64,000 bases of DNA. It comes from Adiantum capillus-veneris (Eukaryota > Streptophyta > Polypodiopsida > Polypodiales > Pteridaceae). The notes under the pieces were generated by a model that ran no database searches, was not told the DNA's origin, and saw nothing but the letters and a program-made list of their open reading frames with translations. Position 1 is the stretch's first letter. The number at the start of each line of letters is the position of its first letter. The position numbers and the translations under genes were made by a program. The stretch spans positions 130,693,182 to 130,757,181 of the forward strand of contig CM043967.1 in the NCBI GenBank assembly GCA_014529385.2, written 5' to 3'. Below are positions 22,839-34,227 of the stretch, in pieces.

Positions 22839-23941
22839 CATTATATATGTAATAAAATTATAGCCTCTCCCTTGTTCCTACCCACACGCACTCTCGATAC
22901 ACACCCACCCGCTTACACACCCACACACAACCCCGAGCCATACGCACACACACTCACAACACTTTTCTTTATATAAAAAACACTCACACATTACTCACGC
23001 ACTCACATATATAGCACACAAGTTTACACGCACGAACATAAACACACTCACACAATCCCACATACGCACGCACATATTCGGAAAAAAACACACGCACGCC
23101 ATACGCACACATCAAAGAAAAAGGAAACCGAAGAGTCAACGTCAACAACCAAAATAAGGATGGCCAAGTCGCGCACCGTCGACACCAAAATAAGAAAAGT
23201 CGCCAAGGGCATGCCCCGGCGGACCCCGAAAATGACAAAGGCACTACATCGACGCACCACTAAGACCGCCGTTCACCGACATCGCATCCACGATGCCCTC
23301 TTCAGTAAAATCCGTAGGTTGTCATCAATTTTTTCCCAATTCTAAACCAAAGCTTGTAAAAATCCCAATTTGTAAATTATCACCTCTCTCTACATGATCG
23401 CCACAAATGCCCACCTAGGAGTTTTCATTTTTAAAATCCCCAAGACGAAGCAAGGGTCAACCATCCACGACCCACCGCCTTGCTTTGTCTCCCCTGATTA
23501 GAACCCCTAATCTAATCAGATTACCCTAACCTAAAGCAGCCAGCACTTATAAAAAGGCACAGGTCACTATCAAGGGAGATTAGGAGGGAGACTGGGGGGC
23601 GGCAATTTTATCAAAGGTCAGCACTTGGTAGCATTTTGGTGGGAGGGATTGGCAACACTTGCATCATGAGAAGGCGGATTTAGTGTAGCATTTTGGGGAA
23701 TTTGCACTATGTGAAGAAGTTATGTCTACACCCTGACTCCAATGGTCGCAACACACACACTCACACTAGCAAAGTCTCTGTGTCTGTGAGTCACCTCTAG
23801 AGAACACACTATTAGGCTCACCATCTCTCCCTCTACCTCTCTATCACCATGATTTCCACCTCGCCAAAAATAAGGTTGCTGTAAATATTGCATGAAAAAT
23901 AGTTTTCCCTCACACCCCGAGGGTTTTCATCACCTACGTCA

Positions 23942-23944
<3 letters not shown>

Positions 23945-23990
<46 letters not shown>

Positions 23991-23996
23991 TGTGTA
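23945..23996. repeat. (GT)n microsatellite in F
   Basis: About 25 GT units with one TATG interruption, near the 3' end of the solo LTR. Confidence 0.93.
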
Positions 23997-24148
23997 GAGT
24001 TTGTGTTATCTCCAATCACCGTTGTCCACGTCCTAGCCGCTCAAAGCTAGGTGGTACCCCCTATTCTCTTTACCGTGGCCGGCTTGGCATGCATCGGCTC
24101 CTGGCATTTTGAGGCCGTCGGGGTCCATGTCGTGCTTTGCGCTCGTCA

Positions 24149-25600
24149 GCATCTATTGTTGAGTCTTCTGTGAAAGGAGATTGTGATGCTGATGTTGATG
24201 CAGAATGGGCTTTTAGTGCAAAGTATACCTATAATCATGTTGTCCATGATGCATGCATCTCAGTTGCTGCAAATTCACATTTGTGGTATTTTGACATTGG
24301 TGCTACAAAGCACATTACCTCACATCGTGATTTATTCACCTCTCTTGAGTATGTCCCTCATGGGAATTCAATCACTTGTGCCAACAATGCCTCTTATCCG
24401 GTTCAAGGAGTTGGAAAGATTGTGCTTACTGCTTCAAATGGCAATTCTTTCACACTTGTTGATGCACTTTATGTACCTAGGATCAAGAAGATTATTTTGT
24501 ATGTATCTACACTTGCTAGACTAGGACTTGTAGTCAAGTTTTTGGATGATAGATGTACAGTACATGATCTCAGTTTTGTTGATGAAATTGTTGCATCTGG
24601 AATTTTATGTTGTGAGTTGTATAAGCTCACTTTGTATGACAAGTGTGGGTAGAATTTTGCAAATGCAGTTGTGGATTCTAAGGCTATTTCAGATGCAAAA
24701 CTTTGTCATGCACGTTTTGGACATCTGAATTTTGCCAATTTGCTACATTTGCAGAAATCTGATATGGTTGCTTCTTTGCCGCCTCTTGAAGCACCTGTCA
24801 AACATGTTTGTGGAGGCTATATTTTGGGTAAGATGTAGTGTTTGAAGTTTCCAAAGGATGGTTCAGTTAGGCCACGTGCAGGTTGCAGCTTGTGCATAGT
24901 GATGTTTGTGGACCCATGCAAACTCCATCCTTGGGAAATTACCTTTACTTTGTGACTTTCATTGATGATAACTCGAGTCATGCATGGGTATTTTTGCTTA
25001 AAGCGAAGTCTAAAGTATTTATGTGCTTCAAACAATTTTTGGCTATGGCTAAAAATGTCTCGAAATGTACTATGGGTACCCCCCGTTTTGATTGAGGGGG
25101 GGAGTATATGTCTCATGAGTTTAATGTATTTTTGGCCAGTCGTGGGATAAAACACCAATGTGCATTGCCTTATACACCTCAGCAAAATGGTGTTGCTGAG
25201 AGGAAAAACAGGTCACTTACGGAAATGGCACGATGTATGGTCAAAAGTCAAGCTTTGTTGGATTCGTTTTGGCTTGAGGCCATCATGTGTGCCACTTATG
25301 TACTTAATAGGTGTCCTACAAAAGCTTTGTAGTCTATGACTCCATATGAAGTATGGCATGATAGAAAGCCTTCTATTGAGCACATGCGTGTTTTTGTTGT
25401 TTTGCATATGCTTTGGAAGCCTTCTATTGAGAATATGCGTGTTTTTGGTTGTTTTGCATATGCTTTTATCGGTTATAGTGCTAAAGAAAACGTTACAGGT
25501 TGTATCATCCACAAATAAAGTGTATCTTGGTCTCATGGGATGTTGTGTTTGTGGAAGACTCTGTTCAGCCCTTGTTGTCATGTACTAGAGACAATAATGT
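24149..25600 (+). pseudogene. Element E protease and integrase
   Basis: Continues after F. The retropepsin box near 24290 reads FDIGATKHIT where copia-2 and copia-3 have FDSGATKHIT. The GAG-pre-integrase region follows (LYKLTLYDKCG near 24620, then a TAG at about 24650). Integrase includes LVHSDVCGP and FIDDNSSHAW with the first catalytic Asp, and YTPQQNGVAERKN near 25170 with Glu. A TGA at 25093 replaces the RSDRG region, losing the second Asp. At 25366-25468 a 51-bp segment is tandemly duplicated, then a further segment is missing. It is clearly non-functional. Confidence 0.83.
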
Positions 25601-26336
25601 CTGTTCATAGGACATTTATGACACTTTCTTGCCTCTATTAAGTGGTGGAAGTTCAAATGTAATTTCCAATGAGGCAAATGTACAGCCTATGGGCCACATG
25701 ATGTACTTGATGAGGAAAGGGCTGAGAATGAGAAGGCTAGAGGTATGCCTAATTGGCTAGTGCATACTTTGTGTGACAGTAAATTGGATGCACCTTTGTC
25801 TAGTTGTATTCGTTTAGGTTCTTGCCATGAATCTTATGCATCAGATTGTTATGCTTAGGCTATGTCTAGCTTACATGACGTTGAGGAACCTCTTTTTTTT
25901 ATGAAGCACAGAATTCAAAAAATTGGATGGCTGCCATGCAATCAGAATATGATGCACTTATAGAAAATGACACGTGGACTTTATGTGATTTGTCTCCTGG
26001 CAAAAAGGCCATTGGTACAAAGTGGGTTTACAAGTTGACACACAAGATGGATGGTGAGATTGATCGCCATAAGGCTTGACTTGTTGCAAAGGGTTATGCA
26101 CAACAGAAAGGCATAGATTATGAAGAAACGTTTTCTCCCACTTGTCGTATGACTACTGTACGTTTTTTTCTATGTGCATTGGCAACTCATTTTGGTTGGG
26201 ATGTACATCAATCTGACATTTTTACTGCTTTCTTGAATGATGACATATTTGAGGAAGTTTATGTAACGTAGCCTTGCGATTTTGTCAAGAAAGGACAAGA
26301 GGATAAAGTGTGCACATGTAATAAAGTTGTGTATTC
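25601..26336 (+). pseudogene. Element E reverse transcriptase, truncated
   Basis: Linker then RT fingers: NWMAAMQSEYDAL near 25920, TKWVYKLTHK near 26020, [20 protein letters not shown] near 26090 and [12 protein letters not shown] near 26205. After CTCNK at about 26320 the sequence jumps directly to the region that lies about 400 bp further on in copia-2 (HDACDPADVTLY). The YVDD box and most of the palm are deleted. The joint carries a short repeat, ATGATGCTTC. Confidence 0.82.
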
Positions 26337-27056
26337 ATGATGCTTCATGATGCTTGTGATCCAGCAGATGTCACTCTTTACCAAATTGCTATTGGATGCC
26401 TCATTTATGTATCAACACGAGGCCAGATATTGAGCTTGCAGTCTCACAGGTCAGCAGATTTATGCATAGCCCAAGGTCTAAGAATTGGCAGGCTTTAAGA
26501 GGATTTTCCGCTACTTGAGTGGCACTTTACATCTTGGCTTGATTTATCCCAAGGGGGGGGGAGATCATTCCCGCCAGACTTACATGCTTTTTCAGACTCA
26601 GATTGGGCTGGTTGTTTTGACATGCAAGGGTCCACAAGTGGTTTTTGTTTCATGCTTGGCAGTTCATGTATATCATGGTTGAGCAAGAAGCAACCTATTG
26701 TGCCCACTTCTAGTTGTGAGGCTGAGTACAGGGCAGTCTTCATCACACCTACAATTGAGTGTGTATGGCTCAAATGCCTTAAGGCTGGTTTAGGTGTTGG
26801 ACAGGACACTGCCAACAATATCTACACTGGCAGTCAGAGCGCATTGGCAGTTGCGAGGAACCCAATTTTTCATGCTCGCACAAAGCACATTGAGGTGCAT
26901 TACCACTATGTCAAAGAGAGACTCTCAACAGGAGAGATCAACTTGGCTTATGTGTCAACACAAGATAACCTTGCAGATCTCTTCACAAAGGCATTATCTA
27001 GTGAGAAGTTTGAAGCTTTCTGCAAAGCTTTGGGCTTACTCCCCTTTGTGGACTGA
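26337..27056 (+). pseudogene. Element E RNase H and C-terminus
   Basis: RT thumb remains lead to copia-type RNase H from about 26622: SGFCFMLGSSCISW, SSCEAEYRAV with the Glu, SQSALAVARNP with Asp, then HIEVHYHYVKERL. The polyprotein ends at the stop near 27054. The last 144 codons are open, the best-kept part of this element. A frameshift near 26610 separates them from RT. Confidence 0.83.
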
Positions 27057-27127
27057 TCATGTCCTCAAGGCAAGGAACTTCCCTTTATGTGTTACCTCTT
27101 GTTCACCGCATTAGTCCATGGGGGATT

Positions 27128-27354
27128 TGTTACCAAATACATATGGTAGTGATTGTGTGAACACACTTAGGACCGTTGAGGCATTTTTTCCCTCTTTAGG
27201 AGATTTTTTCCCCCGCGCATTGTATATACATCCATCATTCTAGGGCTATCTATCTTTCCATTGCACACTAAGTAATACACTCTCTGTTATCTGCCTTGAG
27301 CTTTCTTTGTCTTTTTGAAGTTGTGTGTGTTTTATTGCAACCCTAATTCCAACA
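27128..27354 (+). repeat. 3' LTR of element E (227 bp)
   Basis: Starts TGTTACCAAATAC and ends AATTCCAACA, matching the LTRs of copia-2 and copia-3. A polypurine-like CATGGGGGATT directly precedes it. Confidence 0.88.
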
Positions 27355-27462
27355 CAAAATACATTCTTTTTGAATGGCACGCATAATAATTTTCTTTTGA
27401 TCTGATGTCATTTTGTACTGACAATAAAAAACAACATATCAAATACAGTTTCATAGGTATTG

Positions 27463-27955
27463 GCACTCTCACACTAGTTCAAACAAACCATGACCGTGAC
27501 TTGAAGACTTCAGAAAAATAAGTACGATTATATTGATACAGATTGAAAACCATTTTCACTTTAACATGCTATCTTTACTCGTGTAAAATGCAAAAAAAAC
27601 AAGTAACTATTAAGAAAACCATCCAGATCAAACAATACATGTTAAAAACCTGAAACATTTCAACATTTTGTCTGGAAACCATAAGACATGAGTTTATATT
27701 TTACACGTTGCACTCTCACACTAGTTTAAACAAACCATACCCCGACTTAAAGACTTCAAAAAAATTGTCACGATTATATTCATTCAAGTTTATAATTATT
27801 TTAACTTTAAAATGCTATGTTTAATAATGTAAAATGCAATAAAAATAAGTAACTCCTGAGAAAATCATCCAGATCCAATAGAACATGATTAAAAACCAAA
27901 ACATTTGAAAATATTCTGATAGAACATAAGACATGATTTTATATTTGCACGTTAT
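27463..27955. repeat. Tandem duplication of about 246 bp
   Basis: Two diverged head-to-tail copies, about 27463-27708 and 27709-27955. Both begin GCACTCTCACACTAGTT and share AAACAAACCAT, ACGATTATATT, GTAAAATGCAA, ATCCAGATC and CATAAGACATGA in the same order. Confidence 0.85.
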
Positions 27956-28331
27956 CACTTCCAAAAAATTTGCCGATAGAAGACATATGCATCGTGATGT
28001 ATATATTGCCAATTTCATTTTATCTCATTTTAAAACGTTGAAAGTATACAGACCACTCGTAAATTGCAATTTGCAAAGAACGTCTTGCTCTTTAAAAAGA
28101 TTAAAATGAATGTTTTACATACAAAATGTGTGCGTATACTTTTTAAATTGAAAGTATATTAGCTATTTGTAGGCATAGAGAAATAACACAATGTGAATAT
28201 TACTTATGTAAATGTAGCATTTAAAATGACAACGATGATTGAGGAATAAAACATTCTTTTCAATATGACTAGATAGTATATATTTTCACAAGAACACTAA
28301 AAAACAATAATTTCAGACAATTCTAACATTT

Positions 28332-28382
28332 GTATATGAAATACTCTTCACGATCGCGTTACCGATCAAGTATTTCATATAC
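28332..28382. repeat. 14-bp-arm hairpin
   Basis: GTATATGAAATACT at 28332-28345 and its exact reverse complement at 28369-28382 enclose a loop containing GATCGCGTTACCGATC. Confidence 0.85.
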
Positions 28383-28498
28383 TTATGACTTTAAAAAATA
28401 AACTTCACATGAACATACAAACTATATGGCGTTTGTACAGTCGGGTTAACGTCCTAAATGCCACATTTATGCAAAAACAAATGCTTCTAATTAACAAC

Positions 28499-28526
28499 AC
28501 TCAATTAATCACGTTACCGATTGAGT
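28499..28526. repeat. Small hairpin with a related loop
   Basis: ACTCAAT at 28499 pairs with ATTGAGT at 28520-28526. The loop contains ATCACGTTACCGAT, like the loop of the hairpin at 28332. Confidence 0.6.
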
Positions 28527-28674
28527 GCCGCCCGAATCTAAAGAGCAATAATGGCTTGCATACAAGCATCATTTAGTCGTGTTATAGACCAATGTCTATA
28601 TGTTTTTCTGGAAAGAGGAAGGGAAGTTGACTCACCACATCGCTGCTCATCGACGTAGTATCCAGACATTGAGC

Positions 28675-28726
28675 CAATACTTATCACAAGGAGACCATAT
28701 CAATACTTATCACAAGGAGACCATAT
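28675..28726. repeat. 26-bp tandem repeat (two copies)
   Basis: CAATACTTATCACAAGGAGA followed by CCATAT, twice in a row without a difference. Confidence 0.92.
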
Positions 28727-28991
28727 TCCCCGTCTCATCAAGATGATGCCCCCGTGGTAAGCATTGTTCCGTATAACAGCTTACGCACACACTCACATTA
28801 TGTGGTAAGGTACCTTATGACTACCGTGCAATATACTAGAGGCACACTACCACAAAACACAAACATACACACACACAACATAGACCCAGGTCATGTGGTG
28901 AGGTACTACACTGCTATCGCGCATTGTGACGCAGAGACGCTCGCACACGACCCCTTGTCTCCCTCTCTCTTCTTGAATACCTGTGAAGGCG

Positions 28992-28994
<3 letters not shown>

Positions 28995-29059
<65 letters not shown>
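28995..29059. repeat. (CT)n microsatellite
   Basis: About 32 CT units, ending 27 bp before the left LTR of copia-2. Confidence 0.95.
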
Positions 29060-29063
<4 letters not shown>

Positions 29064-29086
29064 AAAGTGGCTTAAGAAATAACACA

Positions 29087-29313
29087 TGTTGGAATTAGGG
29101 TTGCAAAGAGACACACACAGCTTGGAGAAGACGAAGGAATCTCAAGGCACACAATAGAGAGTGTGTTACTTAGTGTGCAATGGAAAGATAGATAGCCCTA
29201 GAGTGATGGGCGTATATAAAATGCTCGGGGGAAAAAACCTCCTAAAGAGGGAAAAAATGCCCCGACAGTCCTAGTGTGTTCAAACACATCACTACCACAT
29301 GTATATGGTAACA
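29087..29313 (-). repeat. 3' LTR of copia-2
   Basis: In plus orientation TGTTGGAATTAGGG to GGTAACA. It is preceded by ACACA and followed by the polypurine tract of the element. Confidence 0.93.
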
Positions 29314-29814
29314 AATCCCCCCTGGAGTGATGCGGTGAACGAGAGCTAGCACATGAGTAAAGGGAAGTGCCATGCCTTGAGGACATGATCAGTCCACAAA
29401 GGGGAGTAAGCCCAAAGCATTGCGGAAAGCTTCAAGCTTCTAATGAGACAATGCCTTTGTGAAAAGATCTGCAAGGTTGTCCTATGTTGGCACATAAGCC
29501 AAGCTGATCTCTCCTGTTGAGAGCCTCTCCCTGACATAGTGGTAATGCATCTCAATGTGCTTTGTGCGAGCATGAAAAACTGGGTTCCTCGCAACTGCCA
29601 ATGCGCTCTGACTGTCAGTGTAGATAGTTTTGGCAGTGTCATGTCCAACACCCAAATCAGCCATAAGGCTTCTGAGCCATACACACTCAACCGTAGCTGT
29701 GAAGACTTCCCTGTACTCAACCTCACAACTCGAAGTGGCCACAGTAGGTTGCTTCTTGCTCAACCATGATATGCATGAACTGCCAAGCATGAAACAAAAA
29801 CCACTTGTGGACAC
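29314..29814 (-). pseudogene. Copia-2 RNase H and C-terminus
   Basis: RNase H of Ty1/copia: SGFCFMLGSSCISW, SSCEVEYREVF, DSQSALAVARNPVF and HIEMHYHYVRERL, then a TAG near 29485 in a normally coding position. The frame differs from RT upstream by a shift near 29815-29820. It would degrade the RNA strand during cDNA synthesis. Confidence 0.87.
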
Positions 29815-31320
29815 TCACGTGTCAAAAAAATAGCCAATCCAATCTGAGTCCGAAAAAGCATGTAAGTCTGGCGGCAATGATCCCCCCTTGGGATAAAACA
29901 AGCCAAGATGTAAAGTGCCACTAAGGTAGCAGAAAATTCTCTTGACAACCTGCCAATGCTTAGACCCTGGGCTATGCATAAATCCGCTGACCTGTGAGAC
30001 TGCAAACCGAATATCTGGCCTTGTGTTGCATACATAAATGAGGCAGCCAACAGCAGTTTGGTAAAGAGTGACATCAGCAGGATCGCCAGCATCATGTAGA
30101 CTCAACTTCAAACCTATTTCCATGGGAGTGGAAATAGGTTTGCAATCCTCAAGTCTAAACTTACATAGCAATGTCTCTATGTAAATTTTTTGACACAAGG
30201 CAATACCACCATCACACTGCTTAAACTGTATACCCAAGTAATGATGCAACAGCCCCAAATCTTTCATCTTGAAAGTAGCATTCAAATCAGCCTTAAATTC
30301 AGTAATATGTCTCTCATTTGATCCAGTGATCAGCAAATCATCGACATAAAGAACCACAATGAGAAGTACATCACCCTCATGCTTTACATACAATGTGCTT
30401 TCTGTTGGACTGTTACGAAAGCCTCGTCTAACCAAATGAGTGTCAGCTTTCTCATACCAAGCACGAGGAGATTGCTTCAACCCATACAAAGCCTTCTTAC
30501 ATCTGCACACTTTGTCCTCTTGTCCTTTAATGACAAATCGCGAGGCTACGTTACATAAACTTCCTCAAATATGTCACCATTCAAGAAAGCAGTAACAATG
30601 TCTGATTGATGTACATCCCAACCAATATGAGCTGCCAATGCACATAGAAAACACACAGTAGTCATACAACAAGTGGGAGCAAAATTCTCTTCATAATCTA
30701 TGCCTTTTTGCAGTGCATAACCCTTTGCAACAAGTCGAGCCTTATGGTGATCAATCTCACCATCCAGCTTGTGTTTCAACTTGTAAACCCACTTGACCTT
30801 TTTGCCAGGAGGCAAATCACATAAAGTCCATGTGTCATTTTCTATAAGTGCATCATATTCTGATTGCGTGGCAGCCATCCAATTTTTTGAATTGTGTGCT
30901 TCATCAAAAGATAGAGGCTCCTCAACATCATGTAAGCTAGACACAGCCAAAGCATAACAATCTGATGCATAAGATGCGTGGTGAGAGCCTGAACGAGTAC
31001 GACTAGACAAGGGTGCATCCAATTTATTGTCACGCAAAGTGTGCACCAGCCATTTTGGTATACCTCTAGCCTGCTCATTTTCAGCCCTTTCCTCATCAAG
31101 TACGTCATGTACATCTGCATCAGTAATAGGTTGATCTGTAACATATTCAGAAACCCCCATAGGCTGTACATTTGCCTCATTGGAACTTACATTCATATTT
31201 CCACCACTAAAAAGAGGCAACAAAGTGTCATAAATGTCCTGTGAGCTTACATTACTATCTCTAGTACATGACAATAAGGGCTGAACAGAATCTTCCACAA
31301 ACACTACATCCTATGAAACT
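29815..31320 (-). pseudogene. Copia-2 reverse transcriptase
   Basis: From about 31304 comes the linker from integrase, then [48 protein letters not shown] and DVHQSDIVTAFLNGD. At about 30545 a TAG replaces a conserved Gln codon and a base is missing shortly after. The frame resumes at 30510 with KKALYGLKQSPRAWYEK and the intact catalytic YVDD at about 30337-30348, then DADPADV-like thumb sequence to 29815. The domain is complete in length, which makes it the reference for the deletions seen in E and copia-3. Confidence 0.9.
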
Positions 31321-32100
31321 AGAATACATTTTGTTTGCGGATGATACAACCTGTAACCTTTGCTTTCAGCACTATAACCAACAAAAATACATTTGACAGC
31401 CTTATCATCCAATTTTTTGCGCTGTGTTTGTGGCACCAAAGCCAGTGCCAAACGGCCAAAAACACGCATGTGCTAAATAGAAGGCTTTCTATCATGCCAT
31501 GCTTCATATGGAGTAATAGACTGTAAAGCTTTCATAGGACACCTGTTTAGTACATAAGTGGCACACATGATGGCCTCAAGCCAAAAAGAATGCGGCAAAG
31601 CTTGACTTTTGACCATACATCGTGCCATTTCCGTAAGTGACCTGTTTTTACTCTCAGCAACTCCATTTTGCTGAGGTGTATAAGGCACTATACATTGGTG
31701 TTTTATCCCCGACTAGCCAGAAATGCATTGAATTCATGAGACATATACTCCCCCCCTCGATCGGAACGGAGGGTGCCCATAGTACATTTCGAGACATTTT
31801 CAGCCATAGCCAGAAATTGTTTGAAGCACATAAAAACTTCGGACTTCGCTTTAAGTAGAAACACCCATGGATGCCTGGAGTAATCATCAATGAAAGTCAC
31901 GAAGTACAGGTAATTGCCCAAGGACGGAGTTTGCGTGGGCCCACAAACATCACTATGCACAAGCTGCAACCTGCATGTGGCCCTAACTGAACCATCCTTT
32001 GGAAACTTAGAACGCTGCATCTTACCCAAAATACAGCCTTCACAAACATGTTTGATAGGTGCTTCAAGAGGTGGCAAAGAAGAACCCATATCAGATTTCT
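31321..32100 (-). pseudogene. Copia-2 integrase
   Basis: Zinc region with HVCEGCILGKM near 32040. The catalytic core has LVHSDVCGP, FVTFIDDYSRHPW, LRSDRGGEY near 31750, and YTPQQNGVAESKN near 31660. A single-base change at about 31706 (SRG then a stop instead of continuing to IKHQ) shifts the frame between Asp and Glu of the DDE triad. A stop near 31470 and another near 31318 follow. Core residues are otherwise all present. Confidence 0.87.
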
Positions 32101-33638
32101 ACAAACGCAGCAAACTGGCAAAATTCAGATGACCAAAACGTGCATGCCAAAGTTTTGCATCTAGAAATAGCCCTTGAATCTGCAACAGTATTTGCAAAAT
32201 TTTGGAGCTTATACAGCCCACGGCACGAAAGGCCATATGCAACTATTTCATCACCAAAACTAAGATCATGAATTGTACATCTTTCATCCACAAATTTGAC
32301 TACAAGTCCAAGTCTAGCAAGTGCGGATACAGACAAGAGATTCTTCTTCATCCCATGTACATAAAGTGCATCAACAAGTGTGAAGGAACTGCCATTTGCA
32401 GCACTAAGCACAATCTTTCCAACTCCTTGAACCGGATAAGAGGCATTGTTGGCACAAGTGACTAAATTCCCATGAGGGACAGACTCGAGAGAGGTGAACA
32501 ATTCACGATGTGAGGTAATGTGCTTTGTAGCACCACTATCGAAATACCACACATGTGAATCTGCAGTAACTGACAAGCATGCATCATGGACAACAGGATT
32601 GTAAGTGCACTCTGCGCTAAAAGCCCATTCTGGATCAACATCAGCATCACAGTCTCCTTTCACAGAAGACTCAACCATGGCTGCATTTGTAGTGGAAACA
32701 GCATTTGCAGTGGAACCACCCTCTTTCTTCTTGGCCTTCAACTTAGGAAACGACTTGATCAAGTGATCATTAGCTTTACAATAATGGCAACGCATCTTCT
32801 TTTTGCCCTTATCACCAGAATTTCCAGATGAATTACTGCCAACAGAAGCATTAGGAACAGAATTTTTTCCACTCGCAGCAGAACCATAAGAAGTGGCTGC
32901 ATTGTTGTTACCACCCTTTCTTTGAGAAGCAATAAAAGCCTGTTCAACTGCACGTTGCCTAGTCCTGTTTTTTCTGGAAAGTGACTCTTGCAATAGCAAT
33001 GTGCATAATGCATCAACCTTGACAACCTCAGGATTTCCTTGGGTCATCAGTCTTCAAGTACTAGCAAAACTCTGGTAGGAATCTGGTAAGGCATCAAGAA
33101 CAGTCTGCACAAGGGAACTGTCTGAAATGACTTCACCTGCAGAAATAAGTTGCTCATTGATATCCTTGACACTAGCAAGGAAAGTGTCCATATCATCTTC
33201 CTCATGCATAATCTTCGACTCCAACTCTTTACGCAGCAAAGCAGTTTTAGCCTCATTGTGACTTGCATAAAGACCAGCCAAAATATCCCAAGCCTGTTTT
33301 GCAGATTTTGCTGAACGGATGTGAGGAACAATGGTGCGCTTCATAGACAACGCAATCAATGCATGAGCATGTGCATCCTTTACATCCCAACGAGTTTTTT
33401 CTATCGTAGGCAAAACAACTCTAATAGCAGCAATCCTTGCAGCAAGACCTGCAACATCCTCAACATCGCCTGCATCCTCAGAACCAGGACGTACATCAAT
33501 GCCCTGCACAATATTCCAGACGCCCTTTGACACAAGAACATGTAACATCATATAAGCCCACATAGGGTAACTGTCCTCATCCAACCTGTCCTCCGCAGCA
33601 AACATCTTGAACACATCTGTGTTGTTGTTGTCAGCCAT
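32101..33638 (-). pseudogene. Copia-2 gag and protease
   Basis: Gag starts at ATG 33638 (MADNNNTDVFKMF). It runs open until a TGA at about 33051 that replaces the Trp of the conserved WRLMTQG. It continues in frame through CHYCKANDHLIKSF near 32770, where the last Cys of the zinc knuckle is Phe. The protease box FDSGATKHIT is intact near 32540. LDALYV and LGLVVKF follow. The frame drifts near 32170 (a 1-2 base change after YKL) and ends at 32091. The open frame upstream of 33638 is leader. Confidence 0.88.
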
Positions 33639-33984
33639 AGAAAATGTTGCACCTGATGTGAAAACTGCCCGAAAATACGAGAAATGGAGCGGGAACAACA
33701 CGTGATATATAGCACAAACCGTAGAAGACTGTAAGGCACCTGTTATGCAAAAAACGACACTGACAGAAACTCTGCACAAAATGACGAAATAGCATGTGCA
33801 GTATTGCCTGTAGTTGAAACGGAGGCCGAAATGAGCCCAAATCAGAAATCTGAGCAGATCAAGCTCTACGAGCCCTCCCAAAATATTTTTCGACCTGCGA
33901 ACGCTTGCCAAAGCTCACTGTAATCGAAGAAAGTGAGCAAGCGTGTACTGGAGCAGCTGGCGACTAAGCCCGGGAGGATGCAAC

Positions 33985-33998
33985 CTGCTCTAATACCA
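33985..33998 (-). other. Primer binding site of copia-2
   Basis: In minus orientation TGGTATTAGAGCAG, two bases after the 5' LTR. Copia-3 has TGGTATCAGAGCAGG in the same place, matching the initiator-Met tRNA end. Confidence 0.8.
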
Positions 33999-34000
33999 AT

Positions 34001-34227
34001 TGTTGGAATTAGTGTTGCAGAGAGACACACACAGCTTGGAGAAGAAGAAGGAAGCTCAAGGCACACAATAGAGAGTGTGTTACTTAGTGTGCAATGGAAA
34101 GATAGATATCCCTAGAGTGATGGGCGTATATACAATGCTCGGGGGAAAAAACCTCCTAAAGAGGGAAAAAATGCCCCGACGGTCCTAGTGTGTTCACACA
34201 CATCACTACGACATGTATATGGTAACA
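34001..34227 (-). repeat. 5' LTR of copia-2
   Basis: In plus orientation TGTTGGAATTAGTG to GGTAACA, followed by ACACA. Confidence 0.93.

Larger units (their letters stand above)
27355..28994. other. AT-rich DNA without genes
   Basis: No coding region, LTR or recognised element. It contains a long tandem duplication at 27463-27955, two small hairpins near 28332 and 28499, a 26-bp tandem repeat at 28675-28726 and loosely repeated ATGTGGTRAGGTAC boxes near 28799 and 28893. Confidence 0.6.
29087..34227 (-). mobile_element. Copia-2: complete Ty1/copia retrotransposon
   Basis: A 5141-bp minus-strand element with 227-bp LTRs at both ends (29087-29313 and 34001-34227). It has a perfect ACACA target duplication at 29082-29086 and 34228-34232. 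The primer site is at 33985-33998. In minus orientation the polypurine tract CAGGGGGGATT precedes the 3' LTR. The LTRs differ at about 9 of 227 positions by eye. Order is gag, protease, integrase, RT, RNase H, as in Ty1/copia. Two nonsense codons in W and Q positions, single-base frameshifts and one lost zinc ligand make it inactive, but it is the best-preserved copia here. Confidence 0.93.

Noticed and set aside
23160-23345. Basic 61-codon frame in F
   Set aside because: Inside a solo LTR and overlapped by other frames; compositional only.
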